Assembly: GCA_040386075.1 (NCBI GenBank)
Contig: JAZKGE010000015.1
Location: 1 to 64,000 of the forward strand
DNA: 64,000 nt
Direction of reading: 5' to 3'
Source: UBA4416 sp040386075
Lineage (GTDB): Bacteria > Bacteroidota > Bacteroidia > B-17B0 > Aurantibacillaceae
A model generated the notes under the pieces. That model was not told the origin of the DNA, did no database searches, and saw nothing but the letters and a program-made list of their open reading frames with translations. Below, piece after piece: positions 7,975 to 17,094 of this stretch. How positions within the stretch are numbered: position 1 is the stretch's first letter; each line of letters begins with the position of its first letter. The position numbers and the translations under genes were made by a program.

Positions 7975-10140
7975 TTAGAAATCAAATTTACCTCTGTGAT
8001 CTTCAATATTTGCTTTTGCTTTGATGGCATCAAACATTTCATAATCAACACGGCCACCGTTCATTCTTTCTATTTCCTGTTGTTTTCCTTTAAAGTCGTT
8101 TGGTAACACAGCTTCTTTTACAGAAGATACATTTACAACAAACACACCATTATCACCTTTAATAGCTTTGCTGGTTGCACCTGCTTTCATTGCAGTAGCT
8201 GTTCCTATTAAAGCATCTTCTCTTCCAATAGCTGCTACATTGTATGCAGAGAAAGTTAAGTTGTCAGATTTTTCAGCAGTTAAACCCATTTTTGAAGCAA
8301 TATCATCTATAGATTTAGAAGCACCAGCTTTGGTTTCAAATTCTTTGATAAATGTTTCAGCTTTTTTATCGCGGATGGCTTTTGCAGTTACATCTTCTTT
8401 TACATCTTCTAAAGGAGCAATTCCTTTTTCTTTGATACTAACTAAGTGCGCTACCACAAATCTGTCTTTGAATTCAAATACCGGAGAGATATCTCCTTTT
8501 TTTGATTTATAGATCCAGCGTACCATATCTTTTGCTCCTTCTAAACCAGGTAAAGATTTTTCACCTTCTTTTCCTTCTTTAATGTTCTCAGCAATACGCT
8601 TGTTTAATTTTTCAGCATCTACTGCTTTATTAAAAGCTTCACCTGTTTGATTCTTACCCGAAAAGTCGCTTGCTATTTTATAGTATTCCTGGGTTGTTTC
8701 TCCACTTGGTGCAATTAGTTTTGTGATCTGAGCAACGGTGTATGAATTATGACGTGTTTTTGAAACATTCAATACTTCAATGATATGGAATCCAAATTGT
8801 GTTGGCACAATAGTAATGTTTCCAACAGTTCCCTGTAAACCTGCATTTTTGAATGGATCAACAAATCCTTTGTTCTCATCAAACCAACCGTAATCTCCAC
8901 CTTTGTCAATAGAGCCTAAATCATCCGACATTGTTTTTACCAACGTATCAAATTTAACCTGTTTTGATTTCAACAAAACCAATAAGCTATCAGCAATGCG
9001 TTTAGCAACTTCAGGCGTACGTTGGGTTTGTGTTTTTTGGCTTTGTAAACCTATTAAAATGTGACGAACCTTAGCTGAATCAGCAATTGATTTGATATCA
9101 GATAATTTGTAGATCTTAACAAAAGTGCCTTCTACATAAGGACCATACACAGTTCCTTTAGGCGCAGTGAAAACAGTTGAATCTGTAATGATCATGTTCT
9201 TTTTGCCGTAACTTGAGATCATAACTTGTGCACCTTCGCTTTCAGCAGCAATAAATGAAGAATCTTCCACAGCTGTTTTTGTTTTGAATTCATCTGTTGC
9301 ACGTTGCGCATCTTTCATGATCATTTCATAATCTGCTTTTGATGGCATTACATCATAAGCAATGTATTCGATCGTGCGGCTTGCTTCAGTTACTTTGTAT
9401 GCGTTTTGGTGTTTGTTATAATAGTTTGAGATTTCTTCTTCAGTAACTTTTACAGTTGAATCCGGAACATCAGCATAACGTTTCATAACGAAAGATGCAT
9501 TTACCTGTTTGTTTTGCGCAATGAAATTATCTTTTGCTTCAGCTTTAGTAACATATAATCCCTTTTTGATCAGGTTATTGTATTTTTCAGCAGCACGAAC
9601 TTCTAAGATAGATTTCTCTAATGTTTGCCAGAATTTTTCCTGCTCAGCATTCATTTGTCCAACCCATTGGTTTAATTTAACCAGATCCAAAGATCCATCA
9701 GGACGAGCAAAACCTTCATAAACTTTGCCGGTTTGCTGGTCGGTTAATTGCTGAATAACATATTGATGAGGGTGAACCAGCATCAGGTCGTATAATTCAT
9801 CTTCAGATACAGAAATACCTAATTTTTTGTATTGTACTTTGATCACTTTATCGTTGATCAATTGACTCCAAACAGATTCGATGATCTGATCTTTCATTTT
9901 CTCATCGATGGTTTGATTCGGATTTGATTTTTGAATATCAGCGATCTGTTCGTTCACTTTGGCGCTAAATGCAGGGTAATCTATCTGATCACCATTGATT
10001 TTACCAACTTCCAGGTCCTGACCCGAGAATAATGCTCCTCCGGAACCTAATAAACTCTCCAAAATGAAGATCACTAAGGCTAAACCTACTATACCAACTA
10101 AAAGGCCTGTTTTGCTACGTATTTTTTCTAAAACGCTCAT
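7975..10140 (-). CDS. ppiD: PpiD/SurA-type membrane-anchored peptidyl-prolyl isomerase
   Basis: A 721-residue periplasmic folding factor. Residues 1-11 are basic, followed by one transmembrane anchor (about 12-35, LLVGIVGLALVIFILESLL) and a SurA_N-like chaperone domain (about 40-220). A parvulin rotamase domain begins with VRHILIG near residue 358 and runs to about 465 (FGFHIIEVL). A second degenerate, helical half follows. This matches the PpiD layout and the usual length of Bacteroidota versions (about 700 aa). It should assist folding of outer-membrane and secreted proteins as they leave the Sec translocon. It is the last gene of the coaX-lptC unit but has its own promoter-like TATCTTTG upstream and a terminator downstream. 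Confidence 0.9.
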   Translation of the reverse strand: MSVLEKIRSKTGLLVGIVGLALVIFILESLLGSGGALFSGQDLEVGKINGDQIDYPAFSAKVNEQIADIQKSNPNQTIDEKMKDQIIESVWSQLINDKVIKVQYKKLGISVSEDELYDLMLVHPHQYVIQQLTDQQTGKVYEGFARPDGSLDLVKLNQWVGQMNAEQEKFWQTLEKSILEVRAAEKYNNLIKKGLYVTKAEAKDNFIAQNKQVNASFVMKRYADVPDSTVKVTEEEISNYYNKHQNAYKVTEASRTIEYIAYDVMPSKADYEMIMKDAQRATDEFKTKTAVEDSSFIAAESEGAQVMISSYGKKNMIITDSTVFTAPKGTVYGPYVEGTFVKIYKLSDIKSIADSAKVRHILIGLQSQKTQTQRTPEVAKRIADSLLVLLKSKQVKFDTLVKTMSDDLGSIDKGGDYGWFDENKGFVDPFKNAGLQGTVGNITIVPTQFGFHIIEVLNVSKTRHNSYTVAQITKLIAPSGETTQEYYKIASDFSGKNQTGEAFNKAVDAEKLNKRIAENIKEGKEGEKSLPGLEGAKDMVRWIYKSKKGDISPVFEFKDRFVVAHLVSIKEKGIAPLEDVKEDVTAKAIRDKKAETFIKEFETKAGASKSIDDIASKMGLTAEKSDNLTFSAYNVAAIGREDALIGTATAMKAGATSKAIKGDNGVFVVNVSSVKEAVLPNDFKGKQQEIERMNGGRVDYEMFDAIKAKANIEDHRGKFDF

Positions 10141-10164
10141 ATTTCTTTATTAATTTAAGGAAGG

Positions 10165-10172
10165 CAAAGATA
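10165..10172 (-). promoter_or_regulatory. Candidate -7 element of a ppiD promoter
   Basis: On the minus strand TATCTTTG matches the Bacteroidota -7 consensus TAnnTTTG exactly. It lies in the 56-bp gap upstream of ppiD and predicts a leader of about 20 nt. A good TTTG -33 box is not seen; the best upstream match is a T-rich TTTTTC. ppiD may therefore be read both from the operon and on its own. Confidence 0.45.
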
Positions 10173-10196
10173 GAATTATTGCTGAAAAACGAAAAA

Positions 10197-11528
10197 TTAA
10201 TTCGAAATAATTTTAGAGGCTAATTCCTTTGCCTGAAGCCTGATTTCGGGCACTGCCGTACTTTCCCATAAAACGCCTTTTAAGGGTGGGCCAAGGGTAT
10301 ATAGATTTGGAGATATTTCGCCGTTTTTAGCCGAATTTATGCCATAATAGATAGAATCAGGGGTAATTAGCCCTGTTTTTATCAAATATTGGATCAAAGG
10401 ACTTTGAATTTGTAAATAATTCGATTCGGGTCCGGTGCAGTTAATGATCAAGTCAGTTTCCAACATTCGTTCTGCACCTGTGGCATCTTTGTAATTGATC
10501 TCAAAACCCTCAGGCTTTGCCTTAATATTAAAGATGCGCCCTTTTCTAAGATTGAGCCTGCTGTCTGACATTAGTTGCTGAAGCACGACCATGCTTTGCC
10601 CGGGAGCCCTGTGCCTGGCAACTCCCCATTTATGACGCAAATGCCGCAAAAATCGTTTTTTTTCATCCAGCGTAAAATGCAACCAGGTAAATTGTAAATG
10701 CGGTCGCATCACATCAATTACACTATGTGTATTAAATCCTTCTTTAGTTGCTTTTTTGAGTTGCTTATTTACCAAAGTAAAAAGTTCGGCTAATTTGTAT
10801 GCTTTACCTTCTTCCATGAATGGCTTTACCGAAGGCAACGGGGCTTCGTAATGTGCCTGCGGAATGTAAGCATGGGGAGAGATTATTTGCAATTGGCTTT
10901 TATAGTTTGAGCGGGCTAAACTGATAACTACATCTATCATAGTAAGTCCCGAACCAATAACGGTAATGTTTTTTTTGTCTTTTACCTGCTCTGCAATTTT
11001 TGGATCAAATGAATTTTGAAAATAATTTTCCGATCCTATAAATTCTTTGTTAACAGAACGGGGATGTGCCGGTAAAAAATTACCAACTGCCAATACGAGT
11101 TTTTGTGCCTGATAGGTGCGGGTTGTTTTTATTTCAAAACCAGTTTCGCTTTTGTCGATACAAGCAGCCGCTTCTGCAATTTGCTGTATGCTAACTAAAG
11201 GATTATTGTTTTTTAAAGTATTGAAAGTATCCTGTACATATTCTCCAAAAATTTTACGTGATACAAAATCGGTTGCTATATAATGTGCGTGATGTTGTTT
11301 TAACCAGTTTACAAAATGTTCAGGTTCCTCCACAAATACCGACATGTTACCTGCTCTCACGTTCAACAGATGATGTTCATCAGTAGTAGAGTAGGCCAGA
11401 CCTTTAAAAAATTGGTTGCTTGCATCAAACCAAATGATGGATAACGGTTGTTGGCTGTGTTTTATACAATTTAAAACAGTGAGCGTGCCGCTTATACCGC
11501 CGCCAATTATGGCAAGGCTGGTTGTCAT
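10197..11528 (-). CDS. FAD/NAD(P)-binding flavoprotein (PF13454-like)
   Basis: A 443-residue cytoplasmic flavoprotein with an N-terminal dinucleotide-binding motif IIGGGISG (residues 7-14). It has the family segment GLAYSTTDEHHLLNVRAG (about 44-61) and a second glycine-rich motif VIGSGLTMIDV near residue 192 for NAD(P)H. The C-terminal part has an INCTGPESN segment near 365. This is the layout of the FAD-NAD(P)-binding family whose members are mostly uncharacterised; some resemble hydroxyacylglutathione/HcnB-like or lysine/ornithine monooxygenase-type proteins. The start overlaps the stop of the 69-aa membrane protein gene by 4 bp, so it is translationally coupled to the lptC operon. Substrate unknown. 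Confidence 0.82.
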   Translation of the reverse strand: MTTSLAIIGGGISGTLTVLNCIKHSQQPLSIIWFDASNQFFKGLAYSTTDEHHLLNVRAGNMSVFVEEPEHFVNWLKQHHAHYIATDFVSRKIFGEYVQDTFNTLKNNNPLVSIQQIAEAAACIDKSETGFEIKTTRTYQAQKLVLAVGNFLPAHPRSVNKEFIGSENYFQNSFDPKIAEQVKDKKNITVIGSGLTMIDVVISLARSNYKSQLQIISPHAYIPQAHYEAPLPSVKPFMEEGKAYKLAELFTLVNKQLKKATKEGFNTHSVIDVMRPHLQFTWLHFTLDEKKRFLRHLRHKWGVARHRAPGQSMVVLQQLMSDSRLNLRKGRIFNIKAKPEGFEINYKDATGAERMLETDLIINCTGPESNYLQIQSPLIQYLIKTGLITPDSIYYGINSAKNGEISPNLYTLGPPLKGVLWESTAVPEIRLQAKELASKIISN

Positions 11529-11734
11529 TTTCTCGGTTCATTATTAGCTAAGCGATCCTGGTTCTTGCGCTGGTATCTTCTTAGCAAATACATAATAGAT
11601 GAAATAATAAATACGAACACAAAATACAAAGCACTGTCTGTATCTTTAATGATCAAAAAATAAACTGCAATACCCGCGCATAATAGTGCGACTATCAGCC
11701 AAATTATTTCTAGTACTCTAAAAAACTTACTCAT
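11525..11734 (-). CDS. Small two-helix membrane protein, unknown function
   Basis: A 69-residue protein with two hydrophobic segments (about 8-27 and 36-50) and a strongly basic tail (RRYQRKNQDR), which should stay in the cytoplasm under the positive-inside rule. It is a real gene by context: it starts 13 bp after lptC and overlaps the next gene by 4 bp. Small membrane proteins of this kind sit after lptC in several Bacteroidota operons. No function can be assigned. Confidence 0.75.
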   Translation of the reverse strand: MSKFFRVLEIIWLIVALLCAGIAVYFLIIKDTDSALYFVFVFIISSIMYLLRRYQRKNQDRLANNEPRK

Positions 11735-11747
11735 GTTATAATTCTTT

Positions 11748-12311
11748 TTATAATCCTTTATCGTCTATACGAATAGAGCCTGTTACTTCTTTTATTTCGT
11801 ATTGTGTAAAATCCTGGTTGGCTTCTAAGCCTTTGCCCATGATAATTTCTTTGGCAGTAGTTATTTTTACAAAAGCATCAGATGTGATCTTCTTTTTTTG
11901 TTCATCCCATATCAAATGCTCTGTGTTTAATTTCTCTCCGTTCGCGTTCACTACTTCTACATTATACTTTGCTTCCATGCGTTTACTTGTTTCATAACGC
12001 ACGCCATAATCGGCTTTTAATGTAGTAGATTCTTTTCCTTTATCGTCATAAAAAATAACAAACAGGCCCTTGGGCATAAGCGTAACAGGCTCCTTCACAT
12101 CCCTGTCATATTTTTGCATTTGAGGAGTAAGCAATTTGATCTTTAGAACTGTAGAGTCGGAATACAACATGGTAACACCTTTTCCTGTAAGCGATGGCAT
12201 TACTACTTTTTTACCAAGCGCCATAATTTCATTCCTATCTGTTTGGCAGGATGTAACAGCAAATATTACCATTAAAAAAAACAGTGAACCTATGTATTTT
12301 AATGATCGCAT
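11748..12311 (-). CDS. lptC: LPS export protein LptC
   Basis: A 187-residue protein with a lipoprotein-like signal (lipobox VTSC, Cys at residue 22) and a beta-rich LptC domain that begins at the GKGVTMLYSDS segment. In LPS transport LptC passes lipopolysaccharide from the LptBFG ABC transporter to LptA across the periplasm. A lipid anchor, rather than the single transmembrane helix of enterobacterial LptC, is the usual Bacteroidota form. The gene follows the outer-membrane protein gene by 9 bp and precedes the small membrane protein by 13 bp. The coaX-OMP-lptC-ppiD grouping is a conserved Bacteroidota arrangement and supports the call, because LptC is poorly conserved in sequence. Confidence 0.85.
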   Translation of the reverse strand: MRSLKYIGSLFFLMVIFAVTSCQTDRNEIMALGKKVVMPSLTGKGVTMLYSDSTVLKIKLLTPQMQKYDRDVKEPVTLMPKGLFVIFYDDKGKESTTLKADYGVRYETSKRMEAKYNVEVVNANGEKLNTEHLIWDEQKKKITSDAFVKITTAKEIIMGKGLEANQDFTQYEIKEVTGSIRIDDKGL

Positions 12312-12320
12312 GAAAAAAAA

Positions 12321-13841
12321 TTAATCGTATTTGTATTTAACAAACCAGCGCTTATTAAATGTAAAGCCTAATACCAGGCGAACATACTCTTCCTGTAATA
12401 AATTATTGGTTACAGTTCCCATTTTGCCGTATTGTGCAGATATGTTTATCATGGCAATATCATCAAAACGACCAATTCCAACAGGTAAACCTAATCCGGC
12501 AGAAATAAATGCATTGCTGATAGGCGTATTTTTTAGATCAAGGTATCCATCAGAATATGAAACACCTAAACGGTATTGCACACGTTTGATGTAATTGGAA
12601 GATCCGAACGCCAGTTTATTTGGAGTATAATTTAGCCCTGCTGATACGCGATAGCTGTTTTTAAAATCAGTGCTTTTTGCGTCAAAATATTTAAAATCCT
12701 GCCAGTTAGTAGTAGCAGCATCGAATAAGACCGTTAATTTTTCTCCTTTTTTAATAGATAAACCAAGACCCATTTCTAATGGTAAGGTTATGGTTCCGGC
12801 TACATCCTGTGAGTTAAGTACCGTATCTTTTGGCCGTTCAACACCAAACCCGTCAATGGCATAATTGTAAATGATATTACTTTGTTTAGCGCTAACAGCT
12901 GCAGGCGTATTCACAAAAAAGCCCACACCTATTTTAATTTTTTGTTTTAACTCTCTGTTTTTTCTGTAATGAACAACAGAGTCAGGCGAATACATTTTAT
13001 ATTTTTCGCGATATTTTTTACCGCGTACTCTGGTTGAATCAATTGTAAAATGAGTTTGTAAGCCTCCATTAAATGTAAAGTCGTTGATCTGTATGGCGCG
13101 TTGTCTTTTTGAATTGAAATAAGTGATAGAGCCCGGGTAAATAACATCGGTTGTTTGGTTAATGGTACCAAATAAATAGTTGCCTGTTACACCAAACGAG
13201 AACTCGGATAACAGTTGTTTGCCAAATTTTATGCGCTTGTATTTCGCTGTCTCTTTGTATTTAACCAGTGTATCGGCGCGGTCAGAGATTTGAAACTTGT
13301 AAGCTTGTCTGCGGAAAGGCTTAAGACCTGTTCCTAAAAACACTTTATTGATCCCGCCATCGCCCTGAAAAACGTAATCCATGGTGCCTACTCCTGCTAC
13401 TTCCTGTGTGGAATTGATCTTATATCCTACTGTGCTGTAAGGCATGATGCCAAAAGCAGCCCCTCCCCAACGTTTTAAAGGAAAGCCCAAAGAACCATAA
13501 GAGAAATTGATATTTTTCTTACGGATGGCTGCATCGGTATTGCTGATCTTGGTAAATTGTGCTTGTCCGCCCAACTCAAGGGTAGTTAATCTAATTCCTG
13601 CTAAACCTGCCGGATTTGCCGAATTAATAAAGAAAGGCGCTATCGTATCCTGGTGGTAGGCAATAAACGAACCGCCCATGGCTGCAGGTGTTGCAAAAGC
13701 TTGTAAATTCATTTCACCTAAACCGTAACGCGAATAAGGGCTGGAAGTTAAGATCTGGGCATATGAAAAAGTGACCGAACTTAAAAAAGCAAGACTAAAA
13801 ATGAATGTTTTCAAAAAGTATATGTGTTTATGTATGTTCAA
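12321..13841 (-). CDS. Putative outer-membrane beta-barrel protein
   Basis: A 506-residue protein with a signal peptide (residues 1-29, cleavage after SYAQ). It has a conserved-looking mature N-terminus (SPYSRYGLGEM) and many alternating hydrophobic/polar strands separated by charged loops, ending in an aromatic-containing strand (RWFVKYKYD). This fits a 12- to 14-stranded barrel of the FadL/OmpP1-like kind found between coaX and lptC in Bacteroidota. Its cargo is unknown; the context (LPS export, periplasmic folding) suggests envelope biogenesis or lipid handling. The start lies 14 bp inside the end of coaX, so translation is probably coupled. Confidence 0.78.
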   Translation of the reverse strand: MNIHKHIYFLKTFIFSLAFLSSVTFSYAQILTSSPYSRYGLGEMNLQAFATPAAMGGSFIAYHQDTIAPFFINSANPAGLAGIRLTTLELGGQAQFTKISNTDAAIRKKNINFSYGSLGFPLKRWGGAAFGIMPYSTVGYKINSTQEVAGVGTMDYVFQGDGGINKVFLGTGLKPFRRQAYKFQISDRADTLVKYKETAKYKRIKFGKQLLSEFSFGVTGNYLFGTINQTTDVIYPGSITYFNSKRQRAIQINDFTFNGGLQTHFTIDSTRVRGKKYREKYKMYSPDSVVHYRKNRELKQKIKIGVGFFVNTPAAVSAKQSNIIYNYAIDGFGVERPKDTVLNSQDVAGTITLPLEMGLGLSIKKGEKLTVLFDAATTNWQDFKYFDAKSTDFKNSYRVSAGLNYTPNKLAFGSSNYIKRVQYRLGVSYSDGYLDLKNTPISNAFISAGLGLPVGIGRFDDIAMINISAQYGKMGTVTNNLLQEEYVRLVLGFTFNKRWFVKYKYD

Positions 13842-14556
13842 GATTATAATTTAAAATATCGTTCAGGCCTTTCAAAACTAAATTTTGGTGGGCAAAGATG
13901 CTATTTTTTAACCGTTTTGCCAAGTATTCGCTATCGCCTCCTGTTAAAACACAAATTGTGTCGGCAAACTGTTGTTTGTATTGATCGATCATGCCATCAA
14001 TTTCGGCCACACTGCCATTTAAAACGCCTGATAGCAATGAATTTTGTGTATTAGTACCGATAAGATCATTGTAACTGAAATCAGTCTCTACCAAAGGTAA
14101 TTTACTGGTAAAATGATGCAAGGCTTTAAATTTCATTTGTATGCCTGGCGATATGGCCCCGCCCAGGTATTCGTTTTGAGTATTGGTAAAATTGTATTTA
14201 ATACACGTTCCGGCATCAATAACCAGCACATTGGCATTTGGATAAAGGTTATAGGCGCCAACCGATGCCGCTAAACGGTCTGACCCCAGTGTTGATGCCG
14301 ATTGATACAGGTTATTTAACGGGATTTTGGTTTGAGAATTGAAAACCGTTGTTGGTATTATGGCATTCAGACTTTTATAAAAACTCTCAGTTTCGCTTAC
14401 CACAGTTCCTATAATGGCTCGTTTGGCCTGTGCAATAAATGCAGTATCGGCTAAAATATCGCCCACGTTAGTATAAACTTTATCCTCCACCGGGCCATAG
14501 CTGTTAAACAGCGCTGCCTTTATACGTGTATTGCCAATATCAATAATTAAATTCAA
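13828..14556 (-). CDS. coaX: Type III pantothenate kinase
   Basis: A 242-residue kinase catalysing ATP-dependent phosphorylation of pantothenate, the first step of coenzyme A synthesis. Motifs of the CoaX/ASKHA fold are present: N-terminal DIGNTRIKAAL (residues 5-15, phosphate 1), GSDRLAASVGAY (about 91-102), VIDAGTCIKYN (about 112-122, phosphate 2) and GGAISPGIQM (about 131-140). The length is typical (about 240-260). It is the first gene of the minus-strand operon leading to lptC and overlaps the next gene by 14 bp. The upstream TACTTTTA at about 14 bp before the start is one base off the promoter consensus. Confidence 0.95.
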   Translation of the reverse strand: MNLIIDIGNTRIKAALFNSYGPVEDKVYTNVGDILADTAFIAQAKRAIIGTVVSETESFYKSLNAIIPTTVFNSQTKIPLNNLYQSASTLGSDRLAASVGAYNLYPNANVLVIDAGTCIKYNFTNTQNEYLGGAISPGIQMKFKALHHFTSKLPLVETDFSYNDLIGTNTQNSLLSGVLNGSVAEIDGMIDQYKQQFADTICVLTGGDSEYLAKRLKNSIFAHQNLVLKGLNDILNYNLEHT

Positions 14557-14619
14557 TGTTTATAAAAGTAACTAAATAGCATATACTTGCTCTGAATTTA
14601 AGATTTTTTAATATTTCCT

Positions 14620-14649
14620 TTTGCAGTATAAATAATTCTCTTAAATTTG
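14620..14649 (+). promoter_or_regulatory. Promoter of tRNA-Phe
   Basis: TTTG (14620-14623), an 18-bp spacer and TAAATTTG (14642-14649) match the Bacteroidota sigma-A consensus TTTG-N17-23-TAnnTTTG in full. Transcription would start about 20 bp before the mature tRNA, leaving a short 5' leader for RNase P. Confidence 0.75.
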
Positions 14650-14677
14650 CAGCCCAATCTGGTTAATACCGGATGAT

Positions 14678-14750
14678 GGTACCTTAGCTCAGTCGGTAGA
14701 GCAACAGACTGAAAATCTGTGTGTCCCTGGTTCGATTCCTGGAGGTACCA
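14678..14750 (+). tRNA. tRNA-Phe (anticodon GAA)
   Basis: A full cloverleaf can be drawn: acceptor stem GGTACCT/AGGTACC, D arm GCTC...GAGC, anticodon stem ACAGA/TCTGT with loop CTGAAAA (anticodon GAA), a 5-base variable region, and T arm CCTGG-TTCGATT-CCTGG. Discriminator base is A. The 3' CCA is not encoded (CAA follows), so it must be added by tRNA nucleotidyltransferase. Confidence 0.98.
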
Positions 14751-14756
14751 CAAATG

Positions 14757-14798
14757 AAAGACAAAAACCCCATCCGTTAGGATGGGGTTTTTGTCTTT
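14757..14798. terminator. Terminator after tRNA-Phe
   Basis: A perfect 19-bp stem (left arm 14757-14775, right arm 14780-14798) with a GTTA loop. Its core is CCCCATCC/GGATGGGG and it is bordered by an A5 and a T5 tract within the stem. It lies 6 bp after the tRNA and ends its transcript; the symmetric tracts would allow function on both strands. Confidence 0.9.
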
Positions 14799-14911
14799 CT
14801 CAGCATGGGAACCAAAGGAACTGGCGTAACCGAATCCTGGAGAGTGGCTTTTTTAGGTCACTTTATTCTCATTGCTTTTTTACTATATTAGTCCTGCTAA
14901 AACCCCCGCTT

Positions 14912-17083
14912 ATGAGATCACTCATTTTTATTTCGCTGTTGTTGCTATTCGGACAATTTGTTTTTTCGCAGGATAGGACAATGGATTCTTTAAAGCGCGT
15001 TATTAACACTGCAAAATCAGATACCGTAAAATCGAACACATATATAGTTATCTGTCGTTCATTATGGGGTGCTGGTAAATTAGATTCAGCAATGGTTTAT
15101 GCCGAAGCTGCGAAAAAAATATCAGAGAAAGTTAGTTTTAAAAAAGGTCAGGGAGATGCCTACAATAACATTGGTATTGTAAACATGTATAAAGGGGATT
15201 ATTTTAAAGCGGAAGAATTTTTTTTAAAGGCTTCTGAAATATTTAAAAGCCTGGGTAATAAAAAGAAAATTGCCAATATGTATAATAACTTAGGCGAAAT
15301 AGGCAGGTTAAGTGGCAATTATACTAAAGCTATAAAAATGCACTACACAGCTTTAAAAATCAGAGATGAAATTAATGATTCCGCCGGCATTGCAATGTCA
15401 AATAATAACATCGCTACAATAGCAGATAAACAAGGAGATTATAAAACAGCACTTGATAATTATTTTCTGGCGCTTAAGTATTATAAATTAAAAGGCTCTG
15501 TATTGGAAATAGCCAGAACTTATGGAAATATCAGTGAAAATTACCGGTTGCAAAAACAATTTGATAAAGCTTTGGAGTATCAATTTATTGCTTTGGATAT
15601 ACGAAAAGAAAATAATGATGTTGTTGGCTTAGCTATGTCTTACAACAACTTAGGTAGTATTTATAATGGTATCAGCGATAAAGCCGTTGCCTATAAAGAT
15701 AAACCAACAGCAGATAAATACAGCGCACTCGCCCTTGATAATTATTTATTAGCCCAAAAATATATTTTAGATATTGGAGATGTATATATGATTGCAACCA
15801 ATGCTTCTAATATTGGTTTAATATATAAGTATCAAAAAAAATATAAAGAAGCAGAAGTAGTACTATTAAAATCTTATGCATTGTCAAAAAAAATGGGTAG
15901 TAAAAATGCAATGCTTCCCACTCTTCAGGCATTATCATCCCTTTATTTTGAATCGGGTAAATACAAAGAGGCGTATTCTTATAAAACACTTGCGGTAAAC
16001 TACCAGGATACGATCCTGAGTGAAGAGAGTACAAAAAAAACATTACAGGCTCAAATGCAATACGACTATGATAAAAAAGATGCCATTTCTAAAGCTGAGC
16101 AAAAACAAAAAGATATTGTAACCGAAAAAGAAAAACAACGCCAACGTTTGATCATTTATGCTGTGGTCATAGGACTTATCATTGTAATTGTGTTCTCAGG
16201 GTTTCTGTATAATCGTTTTAAAATTACCAATCGTCAGAAAAAAATTATCGAAACCAAAGAGCAGGAAGCTCAAAAGCAAAACGAGATCATCAGCCAGCAA
16301 AAACATATGGTTGAAGAAAAGCATAAAGAAATTACAGATAGTATTAATTATGCCGAACGGATACAAAGAGCCTTGCTTGCCAATAAAGCTATCTTGGATA
16401 CACATTTAAAAGATTACTTTATTTTGTTCAAACCAAAGGATGTAGTGAGTGGCGATTTTTACTGGGCTACCGTATTGCCAAACCAGCAATTTATATTAGC
16501 CATCGCCGATAGTACAGGTCATGGTGTGCCCGGCGCCATTATGAGCATCCTTAATATATCCTGTTTGGATAAAGCTATTACCGAAGGTATCACAAGTCCC
16601 GAATTAATTTTAAACGAAACGCGACGACTCATTATCGAGAACCTGAAACATGATGGAAGCCAGGAAGGTGGAAAAGACGGAATGGATGGAAGCTTGTTGA
16701 GGTTCGATCTCAAAAATAAAGTATTGGATTGCGCCTGTGCTAACTCACCGGTTTGGATAGTGAGAAATAATTTACTCATAGAAGTCAAGCCCGACAGGAT
16801 GCCGATAGGTAAACACGAAAAAGATGATCAGTCGTTTACACTGCACACAGTAACCCTGCAAACAGGTGATGTGGTATATACACTCACTGATGGTATGCCC
16901 GATCAGTTTGGAGGACCAAAAGGCAAAAAATTCATGCACAAGCAACTTAAGGAACTGGTTATTGAAATAGCACATAAACCTATGGACATCCAAAAACAAC
17001 TATTATCAGATGCTTTAAATAACTGGAAAGGAAATCTAGACCAGATAGATGATGTTACAATTGTTGGTGTAAGGATCTCTTAA
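14912..17083 (+). CDS. TPR-sensor SpoIIE-type PP2C phosphatase
   Basis: A 723-residue membrane signalling protein. A signal peptide (1-19) is followed by periplasmic TPR repeats (about 35-390, with recurring YNNLG/YNNIG helices), one transmembrane helix (about 414-434), a cytoplasmic coiled coil (440-485) and a C-terminal SpoIIE/PP2C-like domain (490-723). Metal-binding and active-site landmarks are VVSGDFYW (about 507), ADSTGHGVPGA (about 531) and a C-terminal DDVTIVG. Such enzymes dephosphorylate anti-sigma-factor antagonists or related serine-phosphorylated partners; here the trigger would be something bound by the periplasmic TPRs. The partner is not encoded nearby. It precedes the Crp/Fnr gene by 11 bp, and a second SpoIIE protein follows 1.1 kb later. 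Confidence 0.88.
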   Translation: MRSLIFISLLLLFGQFVFSQDRTMDSLKRVINTAKSDTVKSNTYIVICRSLWGAGKLDSAMVYAEAAKKISEKVSFKKGQGDAYNNIGIVNMYKGDYFKAEEFFLKASEIFKSLGNKKKIANMYNNLGEIGRLSGNYTKAIKMHYTALKIRDEINDSAGIAMSNNNIATIADKQGDYKTALDNYFLALKYYKLKGSVLEIARTYGNISENYRLQKQFDKALEYQFIALDIRKENNDVVGLAMSYNNLGSIYNGISDKAVAYKDKPTADKYSALALDNYLLAQKYILDIGDVYMIATNASNIGLIYKYQKKYKEAEVVLLKSYALSKKMGSKNAMLPTLQALSSLYFESGKYKEAYSYKTLAVNYQDTILSEESTKKTLQAQMQYDYDKKDAISKAEQKQKDIVTEKEKQRQRLIIYAVVIGLIIVIVFSGFLYNRFKITNRQKKIIETKEQEAQKQNEIISQQKHMVEEKHKEITDSINYAERIQRALLANKAILDTHLKDYFILFKPKDVVSGDFYWATVLPNQQFILAIADSTGHGVPGAIMSILNISCLDKAITEGITSPELILNETRRLIIENLKHDGSQEGGKDGMDGSLLRFDLKNKVLDCACANSPVWIVRNNLLIEVKPDRMPIGKHEKDDQSFTLHTVTLQTGDVVYTLTDGMPDQFGGPKGKKFMHKQLKELVIEIAHKPMDIQKQLLSDALNNWKGNLDQIDDVTIVGVRIS

Positions 17084-17094
17084 TTTTTTTTGCT

